DNA of 31,397 nt from Oscillospiraceae bacterium (GCA_021629085.1 JAJXRJ010000005.1:1-31397); one strand, 5' to 3'. Positions 15,675-24,136 are shown, counted from the stretch's first letter. Notes: generated from the letters alone by a model not told the origin. A program made the numbers and translations.

Positions 15675-16738
15675 ATTTTATGTACCTCCTCCACACATGA
15701 GATAAACTGATCGAACAGATAGGAAGTGTCCTGCGGGCCTGCAGCCGCCACTGGCTGGAACTGTACGGAAAACGCAGGCATGTATTCATATTCTACACCC
15801 TCTACGGTGTTGTCATTTACGTTTTGAAAACTCACTTGTGCCCCCTTTGGAAGCGTGTCGGCCAAAATGGTATAGCCATGGTTTTGGCTGGTGATGTAAA
15901 TCCGTCCGCTCTTATGCGCAACCGGCTGGCTGGCGCCGCGGTGGCCATATTTGAGTTTTTGGGTTTTGGCCCCTTGCGAAAGCGCCAAAAGCTGATGGCC
16001 TAAACCAATGCCGAACATGGGGATTTTTTTCTCACAAAGCACCTTAATTTCCGCAATGATGCCGGCGTTTTCCATCGGGTCCCCCGGGCCGTCTGACAAC
16101 AGGATACCGCTTGGTGAAAGCGCCAAAATTTCTTCTGCCTTGGTGTGCCCAGGCACAATTTCCACCTTGCAGCCGCATGCAGTAAGCGCGTGCTCCGCGT
16201 TGTGCCTTGCGCGAAAGTCCACCAGCACAATGGTTTTATCTCCCTCGCCCACTGTGGCGCGCACTCCATCAGACACGCTTTTAACGGCATTTTCAATTTT
16301 ATACTGCCTGAGCGCGTCAAAATCAACCTCTTTTGTTTTACTGATCATCCCATTCATAACGCCGTATTCCCGCAAAATTTTTGTGAGCGCACGGGTATCA
16401 ATATCCCAAAGGCCAATGATATTTTTTTGCTTTAAAAAAGTGTCAAGATTCCCCTTACTCCTGAAGTTGGAGGGCTCCTGGCACCATTCTCTGACAATAT
16501 ACGCTTTTAATGCGGGGTTGCCGCTTTCGCATTCCTCATCAATTACACCATAATTTCCTGCGAGTGGAAATGTTTGAACCACAATCTGCCCGAAATAGCT
16601 CGGGTCGGTGATGGTTTCCATATACCCCGTCATGGATGTGGTAAACACAACTTCGCCAACGGCTTCACCCGCGGCGCCAAAAGGCTTGCCCTCAAAAACT
16701 GTTCCGTTTTCAAGTACTAAATAAAGCTTTTCTTCCAT
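15665..16738 (-). CDS. carA: Carbamoyl-phosphate synthase small subunit with a lost glutaminase triad
   Basis: A 357-residue CarA, full length, with the N-terminal CarA domain (FTTSMTGYMETITDPSYFGQ) and a class I glutamine amidotransferase domain (SDGPGDP, TSQNHGY). The catalytic residues are missing. The nucleophile elbow reads FGIGLGHQ with Gly245 (GGT, 16004-16006) where Cys is expected (GICLGHQ). The His-x-Glu motif reads QFQPVAAAGP, with Gln328 and Val330. In E. coli CarA, loss of the cysteine abolishes glutamine use but leaves ammonia-dependent synthesis. This subunit is therefore probably structural. The ATG at 16738 has GGAGG seven bases upstream; an in-frame extension to 16798 runs through the promoter and is rejected. 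Its stop overlaps the carB start by ten bases, suggesting translational coupling. Confidence 0.92.
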   Translation of the reverse strand: MEEKLYLVLENGTVFEGKPFGAAGEAVGEVVFTTSMTGYMETITDPSYFGQIVVQTFPLAGNYGVIDEECESGNPALKAYIVREWCQEPSNFRSKGNLDTFLKQKNIIGLWDIDTRALTKILREYGVMNGMISKTKEVDFDALRQYKIENAVKSVSDGVRATVGEGDKTIVLVDFRARHNAEHALTACGCKVEIVPGHTKAEEILALSPSGILLSDGPGDPMENAGIIAEIKVLCEKKIPMFGIGLGHQLLALSQGAKTQKLKYGHRGASQPVAHKSGRIYITSQNHGYTILADTLPKGAQVSFQNVNDNTVEGVEYEYMPAFSVQFQPVAAAGPQDTSYLFDQFISCVEEVHKICR

Positions 16739-16774
16739 TTGCGTTCCTCCAGACCTCATTCTTATATCTAAATT

Positions 16775-16803
16775 ATTATAGCATACTCCTATCGTCATTT
16801 CAA
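16775..16803 (-). promoter_or_regulatory. Strong extended -10 promoter of the carA operon
   Basis: Minus strand: -35 TTGAAA (16798-16803), 17-base spacer, TGC plus TATAAT (16775-16780). Transcription should start near 16768, leaving a leader of only about 30 bases. That leaves no room for a PyrR or other attenuator, so pyrimidine control, if any, acts elsewhere. Confidence 0.85.
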
Positions 16804-16930
16804 TACAAACTTTTTATAAATCTTACAGTTTTTTACTTTTTAGATTTGGTATTGTTGATGATTTCCAAAAGAAAACCGCGAAAGGCTGTCAAATTTTTCA
16901 TACTTCTATATATACAAATAAATAAAACTG

Positions 16931-16939
16931 TGGTATAAT
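16931..16939 (+). promoter_or_regulatory. Extended -10 promoter of glnN
   Basis: TGGTATAAT is an extended -10 element with no good -35 at 17 bases upstream, a form often linked to activator-dependent or extended -10 promoters. It lies about 75 bases before the glnN start and about 136 bases from the divergent carA -35. Confidence 0.6.
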
Positions 16940-16971
16940 GCTATACATAATTGTAAGGATGTAATATTTTT

Positions 16972-16988
16972 GTGGGCGCAGCGCCCGC
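16972..16988 (+). other. GC-rich stem-loop in the glnN leader
   Basis: GTGGGCG (16972-16978) and CGCCCGC (16982-16988) form a 7-bp stem (one G-T pair) with a three-base loop. It stands out in AT-rich leader DNA and ends about 12 bases before the GGAGGAGG ribosome site. It could affect glnN translation or mRNA stability; no T run follows, so it is not a terminator. Confidence 0.45.
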
Positions 16989-17015
16989 AAACACATAAAC
17001 GGAGGAGGAGTTTGC

Positions 17016-19106
17016 ATGAGCAACATAACCGAGCTTTTTGGAAGCATGGTCTTTAACGACAGCGTGATGAAATCAAAGCTGCCCAAGGAGACCTATAAGG
17101 CTTTGAAAAAAACCATCAGCGAAGGAAAGAGTTTGGACATCCATGTGGCAAACATTGTGGCAAGCGCTATGAAGGACTGGGCCATTGAGAAGGGCGCAAC
17201 CCATTATACGCATTGGTTTCAGCCCATGACAGGCATCACTGCCGAAAAACACGACGGCTTTCTCTCTCCCACCGACGACGGGCGGGTGATCATGGAATTT
17301 TCGGGCAAAGAGCTGATAAAAGGCGAGCCGGATGCATCCAGTTTCCCTTCCGGCGGGCTGCGCGCCACATTTGAAGCACGGGGCTACACGTCGTGGGACC
17401 CCACCTCCTATGCGTTTATCAAAGACGGCTCGCTCTGTATCCCCACTGCATTTTGCTCCTACAGCGGCGAAGCGCTGGACAAAAAAACGCCGCTCCTGCT
17501 CTCTATGGAAGCGCTTAACACCCAGGCGCTGCGTATCTTGCGGCTGTTTGGCAACGACACCGCCAAGCGGGTTACGCCCACAGTTGGGCCAGAGCAGGAA
17601 TATTTCTTAATTGATAAACAATATTATGACCAGCGCAAAGACCTCATCTTTACCGGCCGCACCCTGTTTGGCGCATTGCCGCCCAAAGGCCAGGAGATGG
17701 ACGACCACTATTTTGGCTCCATCAAAACGCGGGTTTCCGCTTATATGAAAGATTTGGACAATGAGCTGTGGAAGCTGGGTGTGCTTGCCAAAACCAAGCA
17801 CAACGAAGCGGCGCCCGCCCAGCATGAGCTGGCGCCGGTGTTTACCACCATCAACATTGCCGCCGATCACAATCAGATCACTATGGAAACCATGAAAAAA
17901 GTGGCAGAACGGCATGGGCTGGTGTGTTTGCTTCACGAAAAGCCCTTTGACGGCGTCAACGGGAGCGGCAAGCACAACAACTGGTCGCTTTCCACCGACA
18001 CTGGTATCAATCTGCTGGAGCCGGGCAAGTCGCCCCATGAAAACGCGCAGTTTATCCTATTTTTAGTGGCAGTGCTAAAGGCGGTAGATGAACATCAGGA
18101 TTTATTGCGCCTTTCGGTTGCCAGTGCAGGCAACGACCACCGGCTGGGTGCAAACGAAGCGCCGCCCGCCATTGTCTCCATGTTTTTGGGCGATGAGCTC
18201 ACGGAAATCCTGGATTCTATCGAGAACGGAAATACCTATAACAAGCGGGAAAAGGCGATTATGGAAATCGGCGTGGACGCCCTCCCCAACTTTCCGAAAG
18301 ATACCACCGACCGCAACCGCACCTCGCCGTTTGCATTTACCGGAAATAAATTTGAGTTCCGCATGCTGGGCTCGTCGCTTTCGGTATCCGGGCCAAACAT
18401 TATGTTAAACACCATGGTGGCAGATGCCCTGGAGCAATTTGCCGATGAACTGGAGCAGGCGGACAATTTCAAAAAAGCGCTCAACGGGCTGATTCGGCGC
18501 ACCATCAAACAGCACAAGCGCATCATCTTTAACGGCAACAACTATTCGGATGAATGGGTTTTGGAAGCAGAGCGGCGCGGGCTGTTAAACTTGCCTTCTA
18601 CTGCAGAAGCACTCCCCTACTTTAATGACGAAAAAAACATCCGCTTGTTTACCAAGCATCATATTTTTACAGAGAATGAAATTCATTCGCGCTGTGATAT
18701 TTTACTGGAAAGCTACAGCAAAACGGTCAACATCGAAGCGCTCACCATGCTCGACATGGTGCGAAAAGACATCCTTCCGGCAGTGTGCGCCTATATCGGG
18801 AAGCTGTCCTGCACGCTAAACGCCAAACGCGAAGCCTGTAAAACGGCAGGCTGCAAGGCGGAAACTGCGCTCATTGAAACGCTTTCTTCGCAAAACGACC
18901 TACTGTATGAACGCGCCGAACAGTTAGAAGCGGCGCTTAAAAATGTGCCGCAAGCGGCAAATGCTGAGGTGGTTGCAAAATACTACCGTGACTTTGTAAT
19001 TTCGGCCATGCGCCTGGTGCGCGAAAGCGCTGACCAGTTAGAAACGCACACCGCCCAGAGCGATTGGCCCTTCCCCACGTATGACAAACTGCTTTATGGA
19101 ATTTAA
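17016..19106 (+). CDS. glnN: Glutamine synthetase type III
   Basis: A 696-residue GSIII, the expected size (about 700, against about 450 for GSI). Characteristic motifs are GPEQEYFLID near residue 190, HNEAAPAQHELAPVF near 262, VNGSGKHNNWSLSTD near 315 and NRTSPFAFTGNKFEFR near 431; these hold the metal- and glutamate-binding residues. It makes glutamine from glutamate, ammonia and ATP as a cytosolic oligomer. The start has GGAGGAGG followed by TTTGC. It has its own promoter and is divergent from carA. Since the adjacent CarA cannot use glutamine by its sequence, both this enzyme and the carbamoyl-phosphate synthase should draw on free ammonia. Confidence 0.97.
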   Translation: MSNITELFGSMVFNDSVMKSKLPKETYKALKKTISEGKSLDIHVANIVASAMKDWAIEKGATHYTHWFQPMTGITAEKHDGFLSPTDDGRVIMEFSGKELIKGEPDASSFPSGGLRATFEARGYTSWDPTSYAFIKDGSLCIPTAFCSYSGEALDKKTPLLLSMEALNTQALRILRLFGNDTAKRVTPTVGPEQEYFLIDKQYYDQRKDLIFTGRTLFGALPPKGQEMDDHYFGSIKTRVSAYMKDLDNELWKLGVLAKTKHNEAAPAQHELAPVFTTINIAADHNQITMETMKKVAERHGLVCLLHEKPFDGVNGSGKHNNWSLSTDTGINLLEPGKSPHENAQFILFLVAVLKAVDEHQDLLRLSVASAGNDHRLGANEAPPAIVSMFLGDELTEILDSIENGNTYNKREKAIMEIGVDALPNFPKDTTDRNRTSPFAFTGNKFEFRMLGSSLSVSGPNIMLNTMVADALEQFADELEQADNFKKALNGLIRRTIKQHKRIIFNGNNYSDEWVLEAERRGLLNLPSTAEALPYFNDEKNIRLFTKHHIFTENEIHSRCDILLESYSKTVNIEALTMLDMVRKDILPAVCAYIGKLSCTLNAKREACKTAGCKAETALIETLSSQNDLLYERAEQLEAALKNVPQAANAEVVAKYYRDFVISAMRLVRESADQLETHTAQSDWPFPTYDKLLYGI

Positions 19107-19123
19107 AATCTTATAACAAATAG

Positions 19124-19146
19124 AAACCTTCTTTTGCAGGTTTTGG
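19124..19146 (+). terminator. Weak terminator-like hairpin after glnN
   Basis: AAACCT (19124-19129) pairs with AGGTTT (19138-19143), followed by a short T/G tail. The stem is short, so read-through into the glycosyltransferase gene is likely. A second stem (GCTGC/GCAGC) lies near 19194-19206. Confidence 0.3.
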
Positions 19147-19228
19147 TATAAAACCGCACAGATTCGCAAATCCTTATAACGTATCTTAAGCGGGCTGCCT
19201 GGCAGCTTTTACCAAGGAGGAGTTGCAA

Positions 19229-19954
19229 ATGAAGGTTTCGCTCATTGTCCCTGCATATAATGAGGAGCAAGTGATTGAGCGCACGGTTTGCCGCGCGCTT
19301 TCTTTTTTGGCGCAGACGTTTTCCGACTATGAACTGGTTGTAATAAACGACGGCAGCACCGACCAAACCGCCGAAATTTTATCGCGCTATCAGCATGCAA
19401 TCAAGCTGGTCAACATCCTCAAAAACTGCGGAAAAGGCAATGCTGTCCGCCAGGGGATCCTGGCTTCAGACGGCGATGTTTTATTTTTTACCGACGCAGA
19501 CCTTTCCTATGATTTAGAATATATCAAAAAAGCCCTGCCGCTTCTTTCTAAGTACGACATTGTCGCCGGGTGCCGCACAAATCAGCGGGAGGGCTATTCT
19601 TTTTTCCGGCGGCTGCTTTCCAAAACCTTTGCAAAGCTTGCCAAAAGCGTGCTAAAATGCAGCCTGACTGACACACAGTGCGGGTTTAAAGGATTTCGCG
19701 CGCATGCGGCAAAAAGCGTGTGTGCACTATGCTCCCTAAACGGGTTTGCGTTTGATGTAGAAATGCTCTACGTTGCCGAAAAATATGGCTTTTCCATGCA
19801 TGCAATGGATGTGTGCGCAAACAGGCAAACCACCAAAAGCAAGGTCAATTTTATCAAAGACCCCCTTTTGATGGCGGCGGATATTTTGCGGGTAAAGCTC
19901 AATGACTTTGGAGGGAAATATGAACCAGTTGCCACAAAAACTGAGCATTTCTAA
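19229..19954 (+). CDS. Family 2 glycosyltransferase, polyprenyl-phosphate sugar synthase type
   Basis: A 241-residue GT-A fold enzyme of the DPM1/dolichyl-phosphate glucose synthase group. It begins KVSLIVPAYNEEQVIERT, has VVINDGSTDQTAEIL near residue 37, the GKGNAVRQG loop near 72 and the metal-binding FTDADLSYDLEYI near 89; TDTQCGFKGFR near 150 is diagnostic. It lacks C-terminal transmembrane helices. It is expected to transfer a sugar from a nucleotide donor to undecaprenyl phosphate at the inner membrane face. The ATG at 19229 has AAGGAGG eight bases upstream. It overlaps the following membrane protein gene by 35 bases, suggesting the pair works together: one makes the lipid-linked sugar and the other uses it. 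Confidence 0.88.
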   Translation: MKVSLIVPAYNEEQVIERTVCRALSFLAQTFSDYELVVINDGSTDQTAEILSRYQHAIKLVNILKNCGKGNAVRQGILASDGDVLFFTDADLSYDLEYIKKALPLLSKYDIVAGCRTNQREGYSFFRRLLSKTFAKLAKSVLKCSLTDTQCGFKGFRAHAAKSVCALCSLNGFAFDVEMLYVAEKYGFSMHAMDVCANRQTTKSKVNFIKDPLLMAADILRVKLNDFGGKYEPVATKTEHF

Positions 19955-21341
19955 GAAAAATAATCACATCCGCGAACTTCTGTTTTTTTCCGCTTGCCTT
20001 GCCGCACTGACGGTCAAAGTCTATCTGTTTGGGTTTTTGTATTTCCCCATGCTGGATGACTACATTCAATACGACGTCTATCAGATGTTTCCCCCGGCCT
20101 ATATTTTTAAACAGGCGGGCACCATTTATACCCGTCCTTTGGCCGCGCTGTTTGACATCTACATATGGGGCCCGCTGTGGCCGCATCTAAATATTGCGCT
20201 CGCCATCCTTACCTGCTTACACTTTTTGTCCGGATTGCTTCTCTACGACGGGTTCCGGCGGCTGCATCAGCCGGTGGGAAGCCTGTTTTTTGTCATCTAT
20301 TTTTTGTTCCCCCTGCACTTTGAAGGCGTTTACTGGGTGAGCGCTGCAACACGCGTGGTGTGCGGCATGCTGTTTGCTGCGCTGTCGTTTTGGTGTGTCA
20401 CACTTTATTTGAACCGGCAAAGCAACTGGATGCTGATTTTATTTGGCGTATTTGGTCTGTTTGCCTGCGGGTTTTATGAGCAGGCTGCCATCACAGCAGC
20501 CCTGCTTGCCGTTTATGCCGCCGCTGTGTCACACAAGTGGAAGCTTCTCTGGATTCCTGCGGCATATTTGGCCGTAACCGCGGTGTATTACTTCGCATTT
20601 TCGCACAGCGGCAACCTTTCCGGCAGGGTTTCTCCCGGCCTTTCCCTGATTGCCATCGCACAGGAGGCGGTGCGGGTTGTAAAAATCTTTACTGTCGGCA
20701 CATTTCAAATGATAAAAAACGGCGTAGTAAAAGGCGTACATCTCTACGCCAACATGCCTGTTATGGCGGCAATTACACTTGTTTTATCCGCCCTGCTTGC
20801 CTGGGGGCTTCCGCACAGCAAAGCGCGGGCACCGCGGCGGTTTCTCTTTGGGCTTTTGTTTGCGGCACTGCCGCTTGCGCCGTTTTTCCTGCTCAAAAAT
20901 TCCTACACCGCGCTTAGAAACACCTTCTTTTCCTGTATCGGCATTGCGCTTATATTTGATATGCTCCCGCGAAAAAAAGTGGTTTGCTTTGTGACCGCGC
21001 TGATCTTTATGGCCGTTTCTGCCTGTGAGCTGGATCAATACCGGCAGGTGTATGAAACCGACCGTGTGATCTGCCAGCGCATTGTGCAGTCCGGCCTGAT
21101 AGAACCACACAAGTCCTACTACCTCATTGGGGCAAAGCCGTGCTATGTGGAGGCAAACTGGTCGCACGCCGAGCATTTAAAAAATGTCACCTCCAGCGAC
21201 TGGGCGCTCACCGGCGCCGTCCGCTCCTACGCAAACGACAAGGATATCCAGCTCATCGTTCCGGTGGAGGACGCGGCGCTTGCTACCAATCCGGACTATA
21301 TCCGCCTCTATATGGACGATTCATTCCATATTTTTCAATAA
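19920..21341 (+). CDS. Polytopic membrane protein, probable GT-C type glycosyltransferase
   Basis: A 473-residue protein with about ten to twelve hydrophobic helices. After the first helix it has PMLDDYIQYDVYQ (residues 42-54), an acidic pair in the first outer loop like the catalytic DD/DE of GT-C enzymes that use polyprenyl-phosphate sugars. A soluble C-terminal part of about 100 residues follows the last helix. No specific Pfam family can be named. Its overlap with the polyprenyl-phosphate sugar synthase gene supports a role in adding sugar to a cell-surface polymer outside the membrane. The start at 19920 is chosen because GGAGGG lies four bases before it; an in-frame ATG at 19902 is upstream of that site. 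Confidence 0.65.
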   Translation: MNQLPQKLSISKKNNHIRELLFFSACLAALTVKVYLFGFLYFPMLDDYIQYDVYQMFPPAYIFKQAGTIYTRPLAALFDIYIWGPLWPHLNIALAILTCLHFLSGLLLYDGFRRLHQPVGSLFFVIYFLFPLHFEGVYWVSAATRVVCGMLFAALSFWCVTLYLNRQSNWMLILFGVFGLFACGFYEQAAITAALLAVYAAAVSHKWKLLWIPAAYLAVTAVYYFAFSHSGNLSGRVSPGLSLIAIAQEAVRVVKIFTVGTFQMIKNGVVKGVHLYANMPVMAAITLVLSALLAWGLPHSKARAPRRFLFGLLFAALPLAPFFLLKNSYTALRNTFFSCIGIALIFDMLPRKKVVCFVTALIFMAVSACELDQYRQVYETDRVICQRIVQSGLIEPHKSYYLIGAKPCYVEANWSHAEHLKNVTSSDWALTGAVRSYANDKDIQLIVPVEDAALATNPDYIRLYMDDSFHIFQ

Positions 21342-21426
21342 TGGTTCCATGCCCCAGTGCGCCACCATCACACCAGCGCTGCACGAAACAGGGCCGTCCA
21401 ATTTCTTAGAAGGGGCAATCTCCCCT

Positions 21427-21455
21427 TTGACATTCTTTTAAAAATTGTTTATAAT
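21427..21455 (+). promoter_or_regulatory. Perfect consensus sigma-A promoter
   Basis: TTGACA (21427-21432), exactly 17 bases, then TATAAT (21450-21455). A stem AAGGGG (21410-21415) / CCCCTT (21422-21427) abuts the -35. It drives the GT26 gene and probably the GH28, amidase and DUF3298 genes down to the terminator at 24826. Confidence 0.9.
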
Positions 21456-21486
21456 GGTAAAAAGCGCGGAAAGGAGAATTTTTACA

Positions 21487-22227
21487 GTGGAAAATAAGGT
21501 GAACGTGCTGGGCGTTTATGTGGATAAGGTGACGGTTTCACAGGCGGCGGACCGCATTTTAAGCTATATTGACGCAGATGGGCCGCACTGTGTGTTTACG
21601 CCCAATTCAGAGATGATTATGTCGGCCTACCGCGACCCGGCGCTAAGAGAAGTGCTCAACAGCGCGGATTTGTGTACGCCGGACGGAATCGGTGTGGTAT
21701 ACGCCTCCAAACTGCTGCAAAGCCCAATGCCGGAACGCGCCGCCGGATATGACATTGCCTGTGCGTTGCTGCCAAAGCTTTCCAAACGCCATTTAAGCCT
21801 CTATTTGTTCGGTGCAAAGCCCGGTGTGGCACAGGCGGCGGCAAACGCCATCAACGCCCAATATCCGGGGATTCACATTTGCGGCGCGGCGGACGGCTAT
21901 TTTGATGAGGCAAAGGAACAGGCCATTATTGCAGACATTGCCAAAAAACAGCCCGACGTGGTGTTTGTGTGCCTGGGTGTGCCCAAACAGGAATTTTGGA
22001 TTCACAAAAACAAAGCACGCCTAAACGCCCGTGTGCTTATGGGGCTTGGCGGATGCCTGGACGTGTTTGCAGGTACGGTTAAGCGCGCGCCCGAAATATA
22101 TCAAAAATTGGGCATTGAGTGGCTGTACCGCCTGGCAAAAGAGCCCAAGCGGATTGGGCGGATGATGGATTTGCCCAAGTTTGCCGCAACCGTTCTTATA
22201 AAAGGCAGGAAATTCCCGCAAGATTAA
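21487..22227 (+). CDS. WecG/TagA/CpsF family glycosyltransferase (GT26)
   Basis: A 246-residue GT26 enzyme. Family features are FTPNSEMIMSAYRD near residue 39, the CTPDGIGVVYASKLL segment near 62, LYLFGAKPGVAQAA near 107 and VCLGVPKQEFWI near 163. Members add N-acetylmannosamine or a related sugar to a lipid-linked GlcNAc in teichoic acid or capsule synthesis at the membrane. The start is GTG at 21487 (AAGGAG ten bases upstream); in-frame codons further upstream lie inside the promoter. The nearby GT2 and GT-C-like genes suggest a cell-surface polymer pathway. It is 18 bases from the GH28 gene and likely co-transcribed with it. Confidence 0.9.
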   Translation: MENKVNVLGVYVDKVTVSQAADRILSYIDADGPHCVFTPNSEMIMSAYRDPALREVLNSADLCTPDGIGVVYASKLLQSPMPERAAGYDIACALLPKLSKRHLSLYLFGAKPGVAQAAANAINAQYPGIHICGAADGYFDEAKEQAIIADIAKKQPDVVFVCLGVPKQEFWIHKNKARLNARVLMGLGGCLDVFAGTVKRAPEIYQKLGIEWLYRLAKEPKRIGRMMDLPKFAATVLIKGRKFPQD

Positions 22228-22245
22228 CAAATTAGGAGGAAGCTT

Positions 22246-23514
22246 ATGTTTGACGTAACAAAATTTGGCGTGGTTGGCGATGGAACCACCAACAACACCG
22301 AAGCGATAAGAGCGCTGATTGAAACGGCTGCACCAACAGGCGGCACGCTGTATTTCCCGCCGGGGCAGTATCTGACCGGATCCATCCGGCTCAAAAGCAA
22401 TATGACGCTCTACCTTGATGCGGGCGCTGTCATTTTGGGAAGCGCGCGGGAAGAGGACTATCTGGAGCTAAACGGCATAGAAGGCCTGCGCCCCTACCGC
22501 TCTGCACTCATCAGTGCGGTGGGCGAAAAAAATGTCACTATTGCCGGGAACGGTATTTTGGACGGCCAGGGGCAAAACTGGTGGCACATTCGCAAAGACC
22601 GGCTGCGCCCGCGCGCGATTCAGATGATTCTTTGCGAGAATGTCAAAATTAAAGATATCAAAATTCAAAATTCCGCCACGTGGACAGTGCACCCGCTGTG
22701 CTGTAACAATGTGACTGTGGACGGCATCACCATTGTGAACCCGGCAAACTCCCCTAACACGGACGGCATCAACCCGGAAAGCTGCAAAAACGTACATATT
22801 GCAAACTGCCACATTGACGTGGGCGACGATTGCATCACCTTAAAAGCCGGCACGGAAAACGATATGTTACAAAAAACCATGCCCTGCGAAAACATCACCA
22901 TTACCAACTGCACCATGCACAACGGGCACGGCGGCGTGGTAATTGGCAGCGAGATGTCGGGCGGCGTGCGAAACGTTGTCATCACAAACTGTGTATTCCA
23001 CGGCACTGACCGCGGCGTGCGCATCAAAACCCGGCGAAAACGCGCTGGGATTGTGGAAGACTTGATGTTCCAAAACATCATTATGGAAGATGTCAAGGTG
23101 CCCATTGCGCTCAACACCTATTATCGCTGCGATGCCGACGAGCACGATATGGAGCTCTTTTCTCTGGATGCGCGGCCGCTGGATGCTTCCACCCCCATCA
23201 TCCGCAATATTTCAATGGACGGCCTGTTGGCCAAGCGGGCTTCGGTATCTGCGGCGTATCTGTATGGCCTGCCCGAATGCCCCATATCTGGGCTGCGGTT
23301 TACCAACGTGCGCATTCAAATGGAAAATGACGGAACCTATTTTGACGAGCCCATCATGTCGGCCCAGCGGCGAAAGACTTGCGGGGAAGGCCTGTTTGCA
23401 GCCAATGTATCCGACTTTGTTCTTTCCAATGTAAAGATTACCCCGATAAGCGGCAAGGACGTCACATTTCACCAATGTGAACAGGTAGTGCTGGACGGAA
23501 AGCAGCTTTTCTGA
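22246..23514 (+). CDS. Glycoside hydrolase family 28 (polygalacturonase-like), no signal peptide
   Basis: A 422-residue right-handed beta-helix protein with every GH28 active-site motif: NTDG (171-174), GDD (193-195), GHG (227-229) and RIK (259-261). The two aspartates of GDD and the one in NTDG are the catalytic set. GH28 enzymes hydrolyse alpha-1,4-galacturonide or rhamnogalacturonan bonds by inversion. The start MFDVTKFGVVGDG goes straight into the first helix turn with no signal peptide, so it should be intracellular and act on imported oligomers, or on a polymer made by the cell. The ribosome site TAGGAGG is well placed. It lies in an operon with a wall-polymer glycosyltransferase. Confidence 0.93.
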   Translation: MFDVTKFGVVGDGTTNNTEAIRALIETAAPTGGTLYFPPGQYLTGSIRLKSNMTLYLDAGAVILGSAREEDYLELNGIEGLRPYRSALISAVGEKNVTIAGNGILDGQGQNWWHIRKDRLRPRAIQMILCENVKIKDIKIQNSATWTVHPLCCNNVTVDGITIVNPANSPNTDGINPESCKNVHIANCHIDVGDDCITLKAGTENDMLQKTMPCENITITNCTMHNGHGGVVIGSEMSGGVRNVVITNCVFHGTDRGVRIKTRRKRAGIVEDLMFQNIIMEDVKVPIALNTYYRCDADEHDMELFSLDARPLDASTPIIRNISMDGLLAKRASVSAAYLYGLPECPISGLRFTNVRIQMENDGTYFDEPIMSAQRRKTCGEGLFAANVSDFVLSNVKITPISGKDVTFHQCEQVVLDGKQLF

Positions 23515-23575
23515 CACACAAAAGCGCATCTTTTTCATACACTGTAGTAGCTTAAAAAAAGAGGTGTAAAGAAAG

Positions 23576-24061
23576 ATGCCGTATGACAGGGAAGCAGCGA
23601 AAGCCTATGCAAAAAAATGGGCGTTTAGCCGCAATCCGGCGTATTACGATTTTCATGGCATTGGCGGCGACTGCACCAATTTTGTCTCCCAATGCCTGTA
23701 TGCCGGCTGCGGCGTGATGAACTTTACCCCGACCTTTGGATGGTACTATATTTCCCTAAACAATCGAAGCCCTTCGTGGACGGGTGTGCAGTATCTTTAC
23801 AATTTTTTGATATCCAATCAAGGTCCGGGGCCCTATGGCGAGGTGCGCCCGTTCCGCGATGCCGAAATCGGAGACATCATCCAGCTGAGCTTTGACGGGG
23901 ATGTTTTTTCCCACTCGCTGTTCGTGACCAATGTCGGCGTGCGCCCTTCGCCCAACAGCATTTACGTCGCCACACACACGTATGATGCATACAATCGAAG
24001 GCTTTCCTCCTATTTTTATCAGGAGGCAAGGCTGATTCACCTATTAGGCGCAAGAGCTTAA
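23576..24061 (+). CDS. Amidase-domain protein (Amidase_6, NlpC/P60-like)
   Basis: A 161-residue single-domain protein of the putative amidase family (PF12671). The nucleophile motif is GGDCTNFVSQCLYAG (residues 29-43, Cys32). SHSLFVTNV near 118 supplies the likely His, and THTYDAYNRRL near 138 is the usual third conserved region. The predicted role is cleavage of peptide or amide bonds in cell-wall material. There is no signal peptide, unlike most wall hydrolases. The start has AAAGAGGTG ten bases upstream. An 8-bp inverted repeat (23526-23533 with 23572-23579) spans the ribosome site and covers the start codon. It is flanked by GH28 and DUF3298 genes in one direction. Confidence 0.85.
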   Translation: MPYDREAAKAYAKKWAFSRNPAYYDFHGIGGDCTNFVSQCLYAGCGVMNFTPTFGWYYISLNNRSPSWTGVQYLYNFLISNQGPGPYGEVRPFRDAEIGDIIQLSFDGDVFSHSLFVTNVGVRPSPNSIYVATHTYDAYNRRLSSYFYQEARLIHLLGARA

Positions 24062-24136
24062 ACCCCCTCCCTTCTTTTACCGAAACACCAAATCGTGCCG
24101 TTTGGCATATGCTGGTTAAGAGAGGAGGGTTTTATA

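Noticed and set aside
16739..16768. PyrR or other attenuator in the carA leader
   Set aside because: The strong promoter leaves a leader of about 30 bases, too short for an attenuator, and no terminator hairpin is present.
16898..17086. Minus-strand frame across the carA-glnN promoter region
   Set aside because: It overlaps the glnN promoter, leader and start, has no ribosome site and no recognisable sequence.
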